From positions 4,851,783 through 4,912,315 of the forward strand of contig CP070666.1 in NCBI GenBank assembly GCA_020351775.1: DNA of 60,533 nt. The letters are read 5' to 3'. How positions within the stretch are numbered: position 1 is the first letter of the stretch; the number at the start of each line of letters is the position of its first letter. Under the pieces are notes generated by a model. It saw nothing but the letters and a program-made list of their open reading frames with translations, made no database searches and was not told where the DNA came from. The translations under genes were made by a program, and so were the position numbers. This document shows, piece after piece, positions 51,664 through 60,377 of this stretch. Source of the stretch: Gemmatimonadota bacterium. Lineage in GTDB: Bacteria > Gemmatimonadota > Gemmatimonadetes > Gemmatimonadales > GWC2-71-9.

Positions 51664-53055
51664 CTAGGCGAGAATCGTCGTCAACGTGCGCACCAGGCGA
51701 TCGATGTCCTGTCGGGTGGTAACCTCGGTGACTGCGTAGAGCGCGCATCCTTCCAGGTCAGCGAAGTCGTCTCCTAGGTCCCTGCCGCCGAATATGCCGT
51801 GTTCCAGGAGGGCTCGGTTGATATCGGTGACGCTCTTTCCTGTGGCTGAGAAGTCGACTACGAACTCCTTGAAGTGAAATGCGTCGAATCTCATTCGAAC
51901 ATGCTCGAGCTGGGACAGACACCTCATCGCATACTGTGACTTCTGCAGGATGTGCTGATCGAGTTCACGCATGCCTGCCGGACCCATCAATGACAGGTAG
52001 ACCGCCGCCGAGATGCCGTAAAGTGCGGCTGCCGTGCCTACGAATTCTCTGCCGTGCTCTCTGACTGCGAATGAGGTCCTGCCGTACGCAACGTCACCAA
52101 AGCCCCACTCGCCGGCTCGCTCGGTCTTGCAGATGCCGAACAGGCGGGATGGATACTCCATAACGAACGTCTCGTCGTCGCATGTCGCGATGAACCCGCC
52201 CAAGGCGCCACCGAAGTACATGTGGTTGCCGAGGCTCTGGATGTCGCCGCACGTGATGTCCGCTCCGTATCGGCTCGGCGGGGCGAGGACACCAAGGCTG
52301 ATCGGATCGACCCCGACCGCGAAGATGCTGCCGTTGTCATGCAGTGTATCGGCCAGTTTGCGACCACCCTCTTCGACGGTGCCGAGGTAGGACGGGTTCT
52401 CCACATACAGCACCGCCACGGAGTCGTTGAGGCGCCCGCACAGGTGGTCCACCTCCAGTGCTGCGGTATCCGGAGAATGCCCCACCGACTCGATGCGCAT
52501 CACTGGCTCGCAGTAGGTCCTGATCACCTGGAGACGGTCGGGCGAGATCGTGTCTGCGATCAGCGCCACGTCCCGGCCCGTGATCCGACCGGCCATCCGG
52601 ATCGCGGTGCTGGCGGCCTGGCCCCAGTCGTAGGTGGGAACGTTGACCACATCCGTCTCGAGCAGCTCACCCATGAGGCTCTGATACTCAAACAGCGCCT
52701 GGAATCGGCCATGATCTTCGTATGGCTCGCCCGCGTAGGCCGTAAGGAACTCCGCGCGCCCGGTGATCTCATCGCAGACTGCGGGTACGTAGTGCTGGTA
52801 GCAGCCCCCGCCAAGGAAACTCACGTTCTCCTCGCAGGTGTGATTCTCTGAGAGAACCCGCTCCACGTGACGGCGTAGCTCCATTTCGGATGTAATGCCG
52901 GGAGGGATGTTCATCTTCCCTCTGAAACGGAGCTTCTCGGGGATGTCCTCGTATAGAGTATCCATGTCGTCGACGCCGATCTCAGCGAGCATCCTGGCTT
53001 TCACTTCAGGGACAGAGTTGGGGATGTAAGGGTGGATCCTCTCGCTTCCCGCCAT
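51664..53055 (-). CDS. gcvPA: Glycine dehydrogenase (decarboxylating) subunit 1
   Basis: A 463-residue protein: HPYIPNSVPEVKARMLAEIGVDDMDTLYEDIPEKLRFRGKMNIPPGITSEMELRRHVERVLSENHTCEENVSFLGGGCYQHYVPAVCDEI is the conserved start of GcvPA, and YDWGQAASTAIRMAGRITG follows. It pairs with gcvPB (12 bp downstream) as a heterodimeric P-protein. Of two nearby ATGs I use 53055, which has AGGAG nine bases upstream. I looked for a glycine riboswitch in the leader and did not see the usual GGAGAG...CCGAAGG pattern. Confidence 0.95.
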   Translation of the reverse strand: MAGSERIHPYIPNSVPEVKARMLAEIGVDDMDTLYEDIPEKLRFRGKMNIPPGITSEMELRRHVERVLSENHTCEENVSFLGGGCYQHYVPAVCDEITGRAEFLTAYAGEPYEDHGRFQALFEYQSLMGELLETDVVNVPTYDWGQAASTAIRMAGRITGRDVALIADTISPDRLQVIRTYCEPVMRIESVGHSPDTAALEVDHLCGRLNDSVAVLYVENPSYLGTVEEGGRKLADTLHDNGSIFAVGVDPISLGVLAPPSRYGADITCGDIQSLGNHMYFGGALGGFIATCDDETFVMEYPSRLFGICKTERAGEWGFGDVAYGRTSFAVREHGREFVGTAAALYGISAAVYLSLMGPAGMRELDQHILQKSQYAMRCLSQLEHVRMRFDAFHFKEFVVDFSATGKSVTDINRALLEHGIFGGRDLGDDFADLEGCALYAVTEVTTRQDIDRLVRTLTTILA

Positions 53056-53083
53056 GCTCCGCATCTCCTGAGTTCGAGGTAGA

Positions 53084-53150
53084 TACAGAGTACAGGGTGC
53101 GCGGTGAAGAGTACAGGGCGCATGGGGGTGGGGAGCGGGGAGCGGAGAGT
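53084..53150. repeat. GTACAGAG/GGGGAGC repeat cluster upstream of gcvPA
   Basis: TACAGAGTACAGGGT (53084-53098) recurs inverted at 53888-53902, a partial copy follows at about 53110-53118, and GGGAGCGGGGAGCGGA (53131-53146) recurs inverted upstream of gltX. The rest of 53151-53442 shows nothing I can name. Confidence 0.65.
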
Positions 53151-53442
53151 GGACAGCTGATCACCCCCAGGTGAAGACGTTCTGCGGCGCCCGGGTCACT
53201 CGCGGCAAGTCACTGATGGAGCAACACCAACTCCAGGCCATGCGGCGTGCTCCGGCCAAATCCGAGACACGGTCGTGCGTAGTTGCACGGGCCGGCCCGC
53301 TCAGTCATCTGACAGATCGGCAGGTCACGAACGATTCTCGAGAGCAGCTGCCGTGGCCCTAGCGGGACCCCGGCACCAGAGCACACTTTTTGGTTGAACG
53401 AAGCAGCCGGTTGGCTCGCAAGCGGGAGCAAAGTGAACGCGG

Positions 53443-53811
53443 ATGCCACGTCGACGCTCTGACCCACCTCACGACGGATTGCAACGCTTCCTGTCCGACC
53501 TGCGCTGTTCGGCCGAGCGCCGCACGTTCGGTGATCGGCGGTGCGCCTCTAGTCCGGTGCTGCTGGACCGCCGCAGTGAGGTCGAGCGTCGCGCGCGGCC
53601 CGACCGGCGCCAGGGTCTGCGTGAATTCTCGGATGAAGATGCGGCAGAGATCAGGATGATGATCGTCAATCGAGCGATCCGTGTCGCCTGTCCGGTGTGT
53701 GACGGACACCTGATGCTCGGCCCGCCGGCCAAACGCGGTGTGCTGACCTTTCGCCGGGTGCACTGCACCAATTGCCGTTGCAGCGTGGTCCTGCGGACGC
53801 CGCCGCGGTGA
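53443..53811 (+). CDS. Small zinc-ribbon-like protein, unrecognised
   Basis: A 122-residue frame. A very Arg-rich half (ERRTFGDRRC, LLDRRSEVERRARPDRRQGLREF) leads to a C-terminal VACPVCDGHLMLGPPAKRGVLTFRRVHCTNCRCSVVLR, with two C-x2-C pairs like a zinc knuckle. No clear Shine-Dalgarno sequence; the gene sits inside an inverted-repeat pair, so reality is moderately likely only. Confidence 0.5.
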   Translation: MPRRRSDPPHDGLQRFLSDLRCSAERRTFGDRRCASSPVLLDRRSEVERRARPDRRQGLREFSDEDAAEIRMMIVNRAIRVACPVCDGHLMLGPPAKRGVLTFRRVHCTNCRCSVVLRTPPR

Positions 53812-53887
53812 GTGGCCAGTGCCGATTCAGCGCGGCCCTGCACTCCCGTCCTTAAGTTCGTTTCGCACAATGTCTTAGGAGGAGGAG

Positions 53888-53937
53888 ACCCTGTACTCTG
53901 TACTCTTTACCCTGCACCCTCCGCCCCACCCCCGTTC
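53888..53937. repeat. Inverted copy of the GTACAGAG repeat
   Basis: ACCCTGTACTCTGTA (53888-53902) is the exact reverse complement of 53084-53098; a second copy of GTACTCTTTACCCTG follows, then a C-rich run. The pair flanks the 53.4-kb zinc-ribbon frame. Confidence 0.65.
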
Positions 53938-54030
53938 CTAAACAGTCCTTAACGCTGGCCTTGTGAAAGACATAGGAAAGACATAGGACTTCCGTTCGGA
54001 ACTGAGTACATTGCACGGTGTTTTTATCGT

Positions 54031-54087
54031 GGGGTGTGGGGCTGAAACACCTCGCGTGATTCGGTTCACCCACATAGGGGTGTGGGG
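54031..54087 (+). promoter_or_regulatory. Paired 11-bp direct repeats upstream of gdhA
   Basis: GGGGTGTGGGG occurs exactly at 54031-54041 and 54077-54087, start-to-start 46 bp. A regulator binding two sites upstream of gdhA is a possible reading, not shown by the sequence. Confidence 0.35.
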
Positions 54088-54256
54088 AGAAGGTGTTTGT
54101 GGTCCCAATCGTTCCTGATTCAGCATTCATGGCCGGCTCGTTGCCGAACCGCGTTATCCGTATTCACAATTTGGATTGTTGCAGCCGCATGACCCGATGC
54201 GGTAAGTACCCGTGTGCGGCAGATGCTGAACATCGTGTTGAAATGGAGAGGTCCAG

Positions 54257-55606
54257 ATGTCAATGAACATCGACGCTGAAGTAAAGAGCTTCATGGACGG
54301 TGTGAAACAGCGCAGCCCCGGTGAACCCGAGTTCATTCAGGCTGTCCAGGAGGTGGTGGAGAGCCTGATGCCGTTCTACCTGGAGCATCCGGAGTACGTG
54401 AAGGAGCAGATCCTCGAACGTATGACCGAGCCCGATCGGGTCTTCATCTTCCGCGTGAGCTGGGAGGATGACAATGGTGTGGCCAGGTTCAATCGTGCAT
54501 GGCGCGTGCAGTTCAACAACAGTATCGGCCCCTACAAGGGTGGGCTGCGGTTCCACCCGACCGTGAATCTCAGTGTGCTCAAGTTCCTGGGCTTCGAGCA
54601 GGTCTTCAAGAACAGCCTCACTGGTCTGCCCATGGGTGGCGGCAAGGGTGGTGCCAACTTCGATCCCAAGGGCAAATCGGATCGTGAAGTCATGCGTTTC
54701 TGCCAGTCCCTGATGACTGAGCTGTCGCGCCACATTGGCGAGGATACCGACGTACCCGCGGGTGACATCGGAGTCGGCGCCCGTGAGGTCGGCTATCTGT
54801 TTGGCCAGTACAAGCGCGTTGTGAATGAATGGACTCCGACGATCACCGGTAAGGGTCTGAGCTACGGCGGCAGCCTCATCCGTGCCGAGGCGACAGGATA
54901 CGGCACCGTGTACTTCGTGCAGAACATGCTGGAACATCGGGGCGACGGCATGAAAGGCAAGGTCTGCACTGTATCCGGGTCCGGCAACGTCGCTATCTAC
55001 ACGATTGAGAAGCTCACCCAGCTAGGCGCCAAGGCCGTGACGGCCTCGGATTCCAGTGGGTTCATCTACGATCGCGACGGCATCGACGCCGAGAAGCTGG
55101 CCTGGATCAAGGACCTCAAGGAAGTGCGCCGCGGACGGATCAAGGAATACGCTGAGAAGTTCGGCTGTGAGTACCACGAGGGCAAGCGCCCCTGGTCGGT
55201 GCCGTGCGATGTGGCGTTCCCCAGTGCTACCCAGAACGAGATCAACGGCAAAGAAGCCGAAGAGTTGGTCAAGAACGGCTGTATTGCGGTGGGCGAAGGT
55301 GCCAATATGCCGTCCGACCTCGATGCGGTGAAGATCTACCTCAAGAACAAGATCATGTACGGTCTTGGCAAGGCTGCCAATGCCGGTGGCGTCGCCGTGT
55401 CGGGCCTGGAACAGAGCCAGAACTCCCTACGTCTCAGCTGGTCGCGTGAGGAAGTGGACAGCAAGCTGGTCGACATAATGAAGAACATTCACGCCAAGTG
55501 CGTCGAGTTCGGTGATGAAGGCGATTGGGTCAACTATGTGAAGGGTGCAAATGTCGCCGGATTCGTGAAGGTCGCTGACGCGATGCTCGCATACGGCGTC
55601 GTGTGA
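54257..55606 (+). CDS. gdhA: NADP-specific glutamate dehydrogenase
   Basis: A 449-residue hexameric-type enzyme. RVQFNNSIGPYKGGLRFHPTVNLSVLKFLGFEQVFKNSLTGLPMGGGKGGANFDPKGKSD carries the catalytic lysines (K94, K118, K130); DIGVGAREVGYLFGQYKR, GLSYGGSLIRAEATGYG and the cofactor loop VSGSGNVAIYTIEKL (a non-canonical GxGxxA/G start) follow. It makes glutamate from 2-oxoglutarate and ammonia with NADPH. A GAGAGG lies just before the ATG (AGAGGTCCAG). A long hairpin follows the stop. Confidence 0.96.
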   Translation: MSMNIDAEVKSFMDGVKQRSPGEPEFIQAVQEVVESLMPFYLEHPEYVKEQILERMTEPDRVFIFRVSWEDDNGVARFNRAWRVQFNNSIGPYKGGLRFHPTVNLSVLKFLGFEQVFKNSLTGLPMGGGKGGANFDPKGKSDREVMRFCQSLMTELSRHIGEDTDVPAGDIGVGAREVGYLFGQYKRVVNEWTPTITGKGLSYGGSLIRAEATGYGTVYFVQNMLEHRGDGMKGKVCTVSGSGNVAIYTIEKLTQLGAKAVTASDSSGFIYDRDGIDAEKLAWIKDLKEVRRGRIKEYAEKFGCEYHEGKRPWSVPCDVAFPSATQNEINGKEAEELVKNGCIAVGEGANMPSDLDAVKIYLKNKIMYGLGKAANAGGVAVSGLEQSQNSLRLSWSREEVDSKLVDIMKNIHAKCVEFGDEGDWVNYVKGANVAGFVKVADAMLAYGVV

Positions 55607-55623
55607 TCTGCGTGTAGCAACAG

Positions 55624-55659
55624 TGAGTCCCGGTGCGGGGTTTCCCGCGCCGGGACTCA
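55624..55659 (+). terminator. Strong hairpin after gdhA
   Basis: TGAGTCCCGGTGCGGG pairs with CCCGCGCCGGGACTCA almost perfectly (one T-G pair) around a GTTT loop. The bases after it (GTTCGTTATG) are only weakly T-rich, so it may be a terminator or a transcript stabiliser. Confidence 0.6.
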
Positions 55660-55712
55660 GTTCGTTATGCCTTTGATTCCTGTGTCATTCCCTGGTGGTT
55701 TCAGGAGGAACC

Positions 55713-56588
55713 ATGTTCACGGTGGTCGACAGCCCATACCTCGTTCCCGATAACGGTACGTTCACGGTCGCGGAAGCTGCGACAACGCCGCCCAGCGGCT
55801 CCCTGGGGAAGCGAGCCTGCAAGCGGCGGCTCAAGGCTGCGACCAAAGAGCTGCGCGAGCTGCAGCGGGTGCTGTATGCCCACGATCGCTACGCCGTTCT
55901 CCTGATCTTCCAGGCGATGGATGCTGCGGGAAAGGATGGCACGATCCGCTCTGTGCTGACCGGAGTCAATCCGGCCGGTTGCCAGGTGTTCTCGTTCAAA
56001 CGGCCATCAGCTACCGAGCTGGACCACGACTTCCTGTGGCGGACCGCTCGCAGTCTGCCGGAACGAGGGCGGATCGGAGTCTTCAACCGCAGCTACTACG
56101 AAGAGGTCCTCGTAGTGCGGGTACATCCCGATCTGCTGCAATACCAGCGGCTGCCGGCGATCGATCCCGATACCATCTGGCAGGAACGACTCCAATCGAT
56201 CCGCGATCACGAGCGACACCTGGCCGCGAACGGCACCGTGATCATCAAGTTCTGGCTCAACGTTTCACTCGAGGAGCAGCGGCAGCGGTTTCTGGCGCGG
56301 CTCGATCAGCCCGAGAAGAATTGGAAGTTCGCAGTGGCCGACGTGGAGGAGCGCAAACACTGGGACGAGTACATGCAGGCGTACCAAGAGGCCCTGCGTG
56401 GCACGTCGCGGCAGTGGGCGCCGTGGTACGCCATTCCGGCCGATGACAAGCCGTACATGCGGATGATCGTAGCAGAATTGCTGGTGCAGACTCTCAGGAG
56501 GCTGGGATTGCACTATCCGCAGCCGGATGCCGATGCTGTCGCCCGCTTTGGGGAAATGCGCAGGCTGTTAGAGAGTGAGGCGTCCTGA
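55713..56588 (+). CDS. Polyphosphate kinase 2 family (PPK2) protein
   Basis: A 291-residue protein from ATG 55713, after AGGAGG. The P-loop reads [16 protein letters not shown] (about 65-79), the lid/Walker B region [21 protein letters not shown] (119-139), with [26 protein letters not shown] and [17 protein letters not shown]2 enzymes transfer phosphate between polyphosphate and nucleotides; the [19 protein letters not shown] segment is characteristic. Whether it uses ADP, AMP or GDP cannot be fixed from sequence. It follows gdhA by about 100 bases across a hairpin. Confidence 0.92.
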   Translation: MFTVVDSPYLVPDNGTFTVAEAATTPPSGSLGKRACKRRLKAATKELRELQRVLYAHDRYAVLLIFQAMDAAGKDGTIRSVLTGVNPAGCQVFSFKRPSATELDHDFLWRTARSLPERGRIGVFNRSYYEEVLVVRVHPDLLQYQRLPAIDPDTIWQERLQSIRDHERHLAANGTVIIKFWLNVSLEEQRQRFLARLDQPEKNWKFAVADVEERKHWDEYMQAYQEALRGTSRQWAPWYAIPADDKPYMRMIVAELLVQTLRRLGLHYPQPDADAVARFGEMRRLLESEAS

Positions 56589-56636
56589 TCGGCTTGTTAG
56601 ACTCTGGCAAGCGGTCCTAACCCAAGGAGACGATAC

Positions 56637-58385
56637 GTGCAAATCCGACCTAGCTTCCTTTTCCTGGCTGCGTTGCTTGCACTTGGTGCACCGGCCGTTC
56701 TTGGCTTCAGAGCCGCGACAGTTGCCGAGCCCGTTACGTTCGAGGTTCGGTTGAGCCGGGCCGCGGCGCTGGAGATAGAGCGCCTGGGTCTCACGGTACC
56801 CGCCGTCGGTCGCGTGTTCGTGATCGTTGCTCGCAGCGAGGAGCAGGAGCCGAGGAGGCAGGTGGGTGTCACCGGTGTGCCGTTCTGGGGCATCGATGTC
56901 AGGGATTTCGGAGCGTTGAGCACCGTGACTTTGGACTGGCGTGACGAGAGCGTGACCGGCTATCCGCTGCGGTCGTTCGACCAGCTACCACCCGGAGAGT
57001 ACTTCGTCCAGGCATTCCTGTCCGTCTACACCAGATTCGAGCGGTCCGACGGCCATACCGTGGAGATGCACCTCAACTCGGGCGCAGGTCAGAATCTGTG
57101 GTACGCACCTGGGAACGCGTATAGTGAGCCTCAGCGTGTGGTCCTGGACCCCGATAGGGGAGGACCGGTGGAATTGAGACTCACGCAAGTGATCGCTCCC
57201 ATCGAGCCGTTGCGCGATGGAGAAGTCCTGCAACAGGGCAATCCGCGTGATACCGAATGGGTGAAGTTTGTCAAGATCAGGAGTGAGTTGCTGTCGGAGT
57301 TCTGGGGCCACGACATGTACATCGGGGCCAACGTGCTCGTTCCCAGGGGCTTTGCAGAGAACAGCGATCGCCGGTACCCTGTGATCTACATGCAGGGCCA
57401 CTTCCCCGGGCGCCGAGCTCCTCTCGGATTTCGAGAGAGCGCCCCAGGTGGCAGAGCCGCCCGACTACTCTATGACTACTGGCTGGCGGACGAGTCGCCC
57501 CAGGTGCTAGCCGTCACCTTCCGTGAAGCGAACCCGTTCTACGACACGTCGTACGACATCAACTCGGCGAACATGGGTCCATCGGGAGACGCTGTAGTGC
57601 GCGAGCTGATCCCCCATATCGAACGCACTTTCCGCGGTATCGGTGAGCCATGGGCGCGGGTACTAGCCGGAGGGTCCACAGGCGGATGGGAAGCACTCGC
57701 GCTGCAGGTTTTCTATCCCGACGATTTCAGTGGTACCTGGGCCTGGTGTCCCGATCCCGTCGATTTTCACTACTACCAGATCGTTAACATATACGAAGAC
57801 CGCAACGCCTACTTCACCGAGTATGAATGGGTCTCGGTTGAAAGACCCAATTCGAGACGCCCCGACGGGAATATCAGGAGCACGGTGCGACAGGAGAACC
57901 TGTACGAGCTGGCAAAGGGCCCAAACTCGCGTTCCGGCGGACAGTGGGCGGTGTGGGAGGCTCTCTTCGGTCCCGTCGGAGCGGACGGCTATCCCCAGCC
58001 GATCTGGGACATGAAGACCGGAGTCATCGATCGGGCAGTTGCCGAGTATTGGCGCGAGCACTACGACATCAACCATTACCTGCAACAGAACTGGGCCACT
58101 GTGGGGCCCAAGTTGCACGGCAAGATCCATGTGGCTACCGGTGATATGGATAGCTACTATCTGAACGAGGCCGTCTATCTGCTGCAGGAGTTTCTCGACT
58201 CGGCCACCGATCCACCGGCGGAGGCCACGTTCGAGTACGGTTGGCGGCGGCCCCATTGCTTCATCGGCTATAGTCCCACCAGGCCGGAACGGGATCTGAG
58301 TTACGCGGAGTTTGTAGAGGTGGCAGCGGATCACATGTGGAACACGGCTCCACCTGGGGCCGATCTCCGGTGGTGGCGCAGGTGA
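56637..58385 (+). CDS. Exported alpha/beta-hydrolase (putative esterase)
   Basis: A 582-residue protein, GTG start after AAGGAGA. A signal peptide (SFLFLAALLALGAPAVLG) precedes a beta-rich domain (about 30-200: FEVRLSRAAALEIERL, GRVFVIVARSEEQEPRRQ, PPGEYFVQAFLSVYTRFE). From about 225 is an esterase fold: NVLVPRGFAENSDRRYPVIYMQGHFPG, then the nucleophile elbow AGGSTGGWEAL (Ser347). Asp in YPDDFSGTWAWCPDPVDF and a C-terminal His in WRRPHCF could complete a triad. Esterase D/feruloyl-esterase-like enzymes have this layout; substrate unknown. Confidence 0.8.
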   Translation: MQIRPSFLFLAALLALGAPAVLGFRAATVAEPVTFEVRLSRAAALEIERLGLTVPAVGRVFVIVARSEEQEPRRQVGVTGVPFWGIDVRDFGALSTVTLDWRDESVTGYPLRSFDQLPPGEYFVQAFLSVYTRFERSDGHTVEMHLNSGAGQNLWYAPGNAYSEPQRVVLDPDRGGPVELRLTQVIAPIEPLRDGEVLQQGNPRDTEWVKFVKIRSELLSEFWGHDMYIGANVLVPRGFAENSDRRYPVIYMQGHFPGRRAPLGFRESAPGGRAARLLYDYWLADESPQVLAVTFREANPFYDTSYDINSANMGPSGDAVVRELIPHIERTFRGIGEPWARVLAGGSTGGWEALALQVFYPDDFSGTWAWCPDPVDFHYYQIVNIYEDRNAYFTEYEWVSVERPNSRRPDGNIRSTVRQENLYELAKGPNSRSGGQWAVWEALFGPVGADGYPQPIWDMKTGVIDRAVAEYWREHYDINHYLQQNWATVGPKLHGKIHVATGDMDSYYLNEAVYLLQEFLDSATDPPAEATFEYGWRRPHCFIGYSPTRPERDLSYAEFVEVAADHMWNTAPPGADLRWWRR

Positions 58386-58493
58386 CACGACCGTGGCGAC
58401 TGAGCCGGCGACTCGCACGCATCCGTGGTTGGCGCTATCATAGGGAGCCGAGCTGATGCGGCGAGGAGACGGCCGCCCGTAGAGAGGAGCACT

Positions 58494-58700
58494 ATGGCAC
58501 AAACAGTTCAGCCCGTCAGGGACCGCAGGTCTGATACCGACCGAGTTTGCATTGTCTGCCTGCAAGGTCACTACGTGACCCGCGACGCACACGACTATCG
58601 GAAAGGGGATCCCGAGAACTCTCCGTGGCATGTCGAGGCCTGCACCAACTGCGGACATGTGCAGCTGTTCAGGCGGGATTGGCGGAAAACTCAGAGCTGA
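58494..58700 (+). CDS. Small zinc-ribbon protein, unrecognised
   Basis: A 68-residue product from ATG 58494 with GAGAGGAG just upstream. RVCIVCLQGHYVTRDAHDYRKGDPENSPWHVEACTNCGHVQLFRRDW has two C-x2-C pairs spaced like a zinc ribbon. No family is recognised. The frame extends 23 codons upstream without support. Confidence 0.6.
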   Translation: MAQTVQPVRDRRSDTDRVCIVCLQGHYVTRDAHDYRKGDPENSPWHVEACTNCGHVQLFRRDWRKTQS

Positions 58701-58805
58701 TCTCTTGTAAGCCACCCACCCTTAGGCGGCGGACGTGCCACACCGCTAGCTGCACTGCGCTCGGTGGCCTCAGATTAGATCTGTCGATTTCTCCAGGGCT
58801 CTAAC

Positions 58806-59582
58806 GTGACGCAGCAAGGATTCAAAGACAGAGGCGCGCTGATCACAGGAGGAGCATCCGGCATCGGTCGTGCGACGGCGCTGTCGCTTGCCCGCGCTGG
58901 CGCTGCCGTGCTGGTGATGGATCTGGATGAGCTGGGTGGCGAGGCTGTGGTCAGCGATATCCGGCGAGAGGGGGGCCGAGCTGTCCTGGCTGTCGGTGAT
59001 GTGAGCAGGGCGGTGGACTGCAGCGATGCGGTGGCAACGTGCGCCGGTGAGTTCGGCCGGCTCGACATCCTCTGCAACAGCGCCGGAATCATCTACCGTT
59101 CCTCGGTCGTGGAACTGACCGAGGAGCAGTGGGACCGCACCATGGCGGTCAACGTTAGGTCGGTCTACCTCATGTCGAAGTACGCCGTGCCGCTTATGGC
59201 TCAGCAGGGTGGGGGAGCGATTGTGAACATCGGCTCGGGATGGGGTCTGAGTGGGGGCCGGCGCGCCGCAGCCTATTGTGCCTCGAAGGGAGCGGTCGTA
59301 CAACTCACCAAGGCGATGGCGCTCGACCACGGCGATCAAAACATCCGGGTCAACTGCGTCTGTCCGGGTGACACAGATACCCCTATGCTGCGCGGCGAAG
59401 CGCAGCAGTTGGGCGAACCGATAGACCGCTTCCTATCAAGTGCGGCTACGAGGCCGATCGGTCGCGTTGGCCGACCGGAAGACATTGCAGAAGCCGTGCT
59501 CTATCTGGCTAGTGATGCCGCTGCGTTCGTGACCGGAACGATTCTACTTGTCGATGGCGGCGGGCTTGCCGGCACGGGTTAG
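58806..59582 (+). CDS. Short-chain dehydrogenase/reductase (SDR)
   Basis: A 258-residue classical SDR. Cofactor motif TGGASGIG (14-21), LDILCNSAGI, the serine and Tyr-x3-Lys pair in NIGSGWGLSGGRRAAAYCASKGAVVQL, and CPGDTDTPM with VTGTILLVDGGG near the end. The acidic residue after beta-2 (VMDLDE) suggests NAD(H). Substrate unknown; the pair with the next SDR hints at a sugar or alcohol oxidation pathway. GTG start. Confidence 0.92.
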   Translation: MTQQGFKDRGALITGGASGIGRATALSLARAGAAVLVMDLDELGGEAVVSDIRREGGRAVLAVGDVSRAVDCSDAVATCAGEFGRLDILCNSAGIIYRSSVVELTEEQWDRTMAVNVRSVYLMSKYAVPLMAQQGGGAIVNIGSGWGLSGGRRAAAYCASKGAVVQLTKAMALDHGDQNIRVNCVCPGDTDTPMLRGEAQQLGEPIDRFLSSAATRPIGRVGRPEDIAEAVLYLASDAAAFVTGTILLVDGGGLAGTG

Positions 59583-59591
59583 GAGAGGCCG

Positions 59592-60347
59592 GTGCGGGGC
59601 TTACGAGGCAAGACGGTACTGGTAACGGGCGGTGCGAGCGGCATCGGGGCGGCCACTGCGACGCGCTTTCTGGAGGAAGAGGCCAAGGTCATCGTCTTGG
59701 ATCGCGATGTCGAGGCGCTGGAACGGATCCACGAGGAACAGCGAGAGCTGAGCGGGACGATCCTAGCTGACGTATCCGATCCGCAATCGGTCGATCGGGC
59801 ATTTCGGGAACTGGATCAGCTGTCCGACCGCCTGGACGTGTTGATAAACAACGCCGGCATCAGTGTGAGGCATCCGGGCATCACGGAAGTCGACCCGGCG
59901 GATTGGGAACGCGTGATCGCCGTCAATCTCACCGGCGTCTTTCTAGTGGCACAACAGGCGGCGAGGCGCATGCTGGCAGGTCCGGGAGGTGTGATCCTGA
60001 ACATGGGTTCCACCAATGCGTTGGTCGGATACCGTCACTACCTCGACTACAACGCGTCCAAGGCAGGCGTAGTCGAACTCACTCGGTCGATGGCGTTGGA
60101 GCTCGCGCCGACCATACGCGTAAACGTGGTGTGTCCGGGCTATGTCCTCACCCCGATGCAGGAGGCCGAGTACTCTCCCGAGATGATGCAGGAGCTGAAT
60201 GCCAAGATCCCACTGGGTAGACACGCCCGGCCGGAGGAAGTCGCCGCGCTGTTCGCGTTCCTTGCATCGGACGAGGCGTCGTACATAACGGGACAGTGTT
60301 ATGTGATCGACGGCGGTGAGACGGCCGGGGGGCTGGCCAGTCACTGA
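59592..60347 (+). CDS. Short-chain dehydrogenase/reductase (SDR)
   Basis: A 251-residue classical SDR, 10 bases after the first. Motifs: TGGASGIG (12-19), LDVLINNAGIS, MGSTNALVGYRHYLDYNASKAGVVEL (catalytic Ser, Tyr, Lys), CPGYVLTPM, ITGQCYVIDGGETAGG. Asp after beta-2 (VLDRDV) again suggests NAD(H). The two share clear identity and probably arose by duplication, each with its own substrate. Confidence 0.92.
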   Translation: MRGLRGKTVLVTGGASGIGAATATRFLEEEAKVIVLDRDVEALERIHEEQRELSGTILADVSDPQSVDRAFRELDQLSDRLDVLINNAGISVRHPGITEVDPADWERVIAVNLTGVFLVAQQAARRMLAGPGGVILNMGSTNALVGYRHYLDYNASKAGVVELTRSMALELAPTIRVNVVCPGYVLTPMQEAEYSPEMMQELNAKIPLGRHARPEEVAALFAFLASDEASYITGQCYVIDGGETAGGLASH

Positions 60348-60377
60348 TTGCTGCCTCCCCTGGCCCCGGACAGATCT

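Larger units (their letters stand above)
53812..54256. other. Intergenic region upstream of gdhA
   Basis: 445 bases holding the inverted repeat, the tandem AAAGACATAGG pair near 53964-53985, and two GGGGTGTGGGG copies. A minus-strand frame (53852-54130) is largely repeat and is not called. The gdhA promoter presumably lies in the right half. Confidence 0.6.

Noticed and set aside
53056-53170. Glycine riboswitch before gcvPA
   Set aside because: Checked because of the gene; the conserved core bases are not there, only repeats.
53852-54130. 92-codon minus-strand frame
   Set aside because: Its C-terminal half is a translation of the GTACAGAG repeat (RVQGKEYRVQG).
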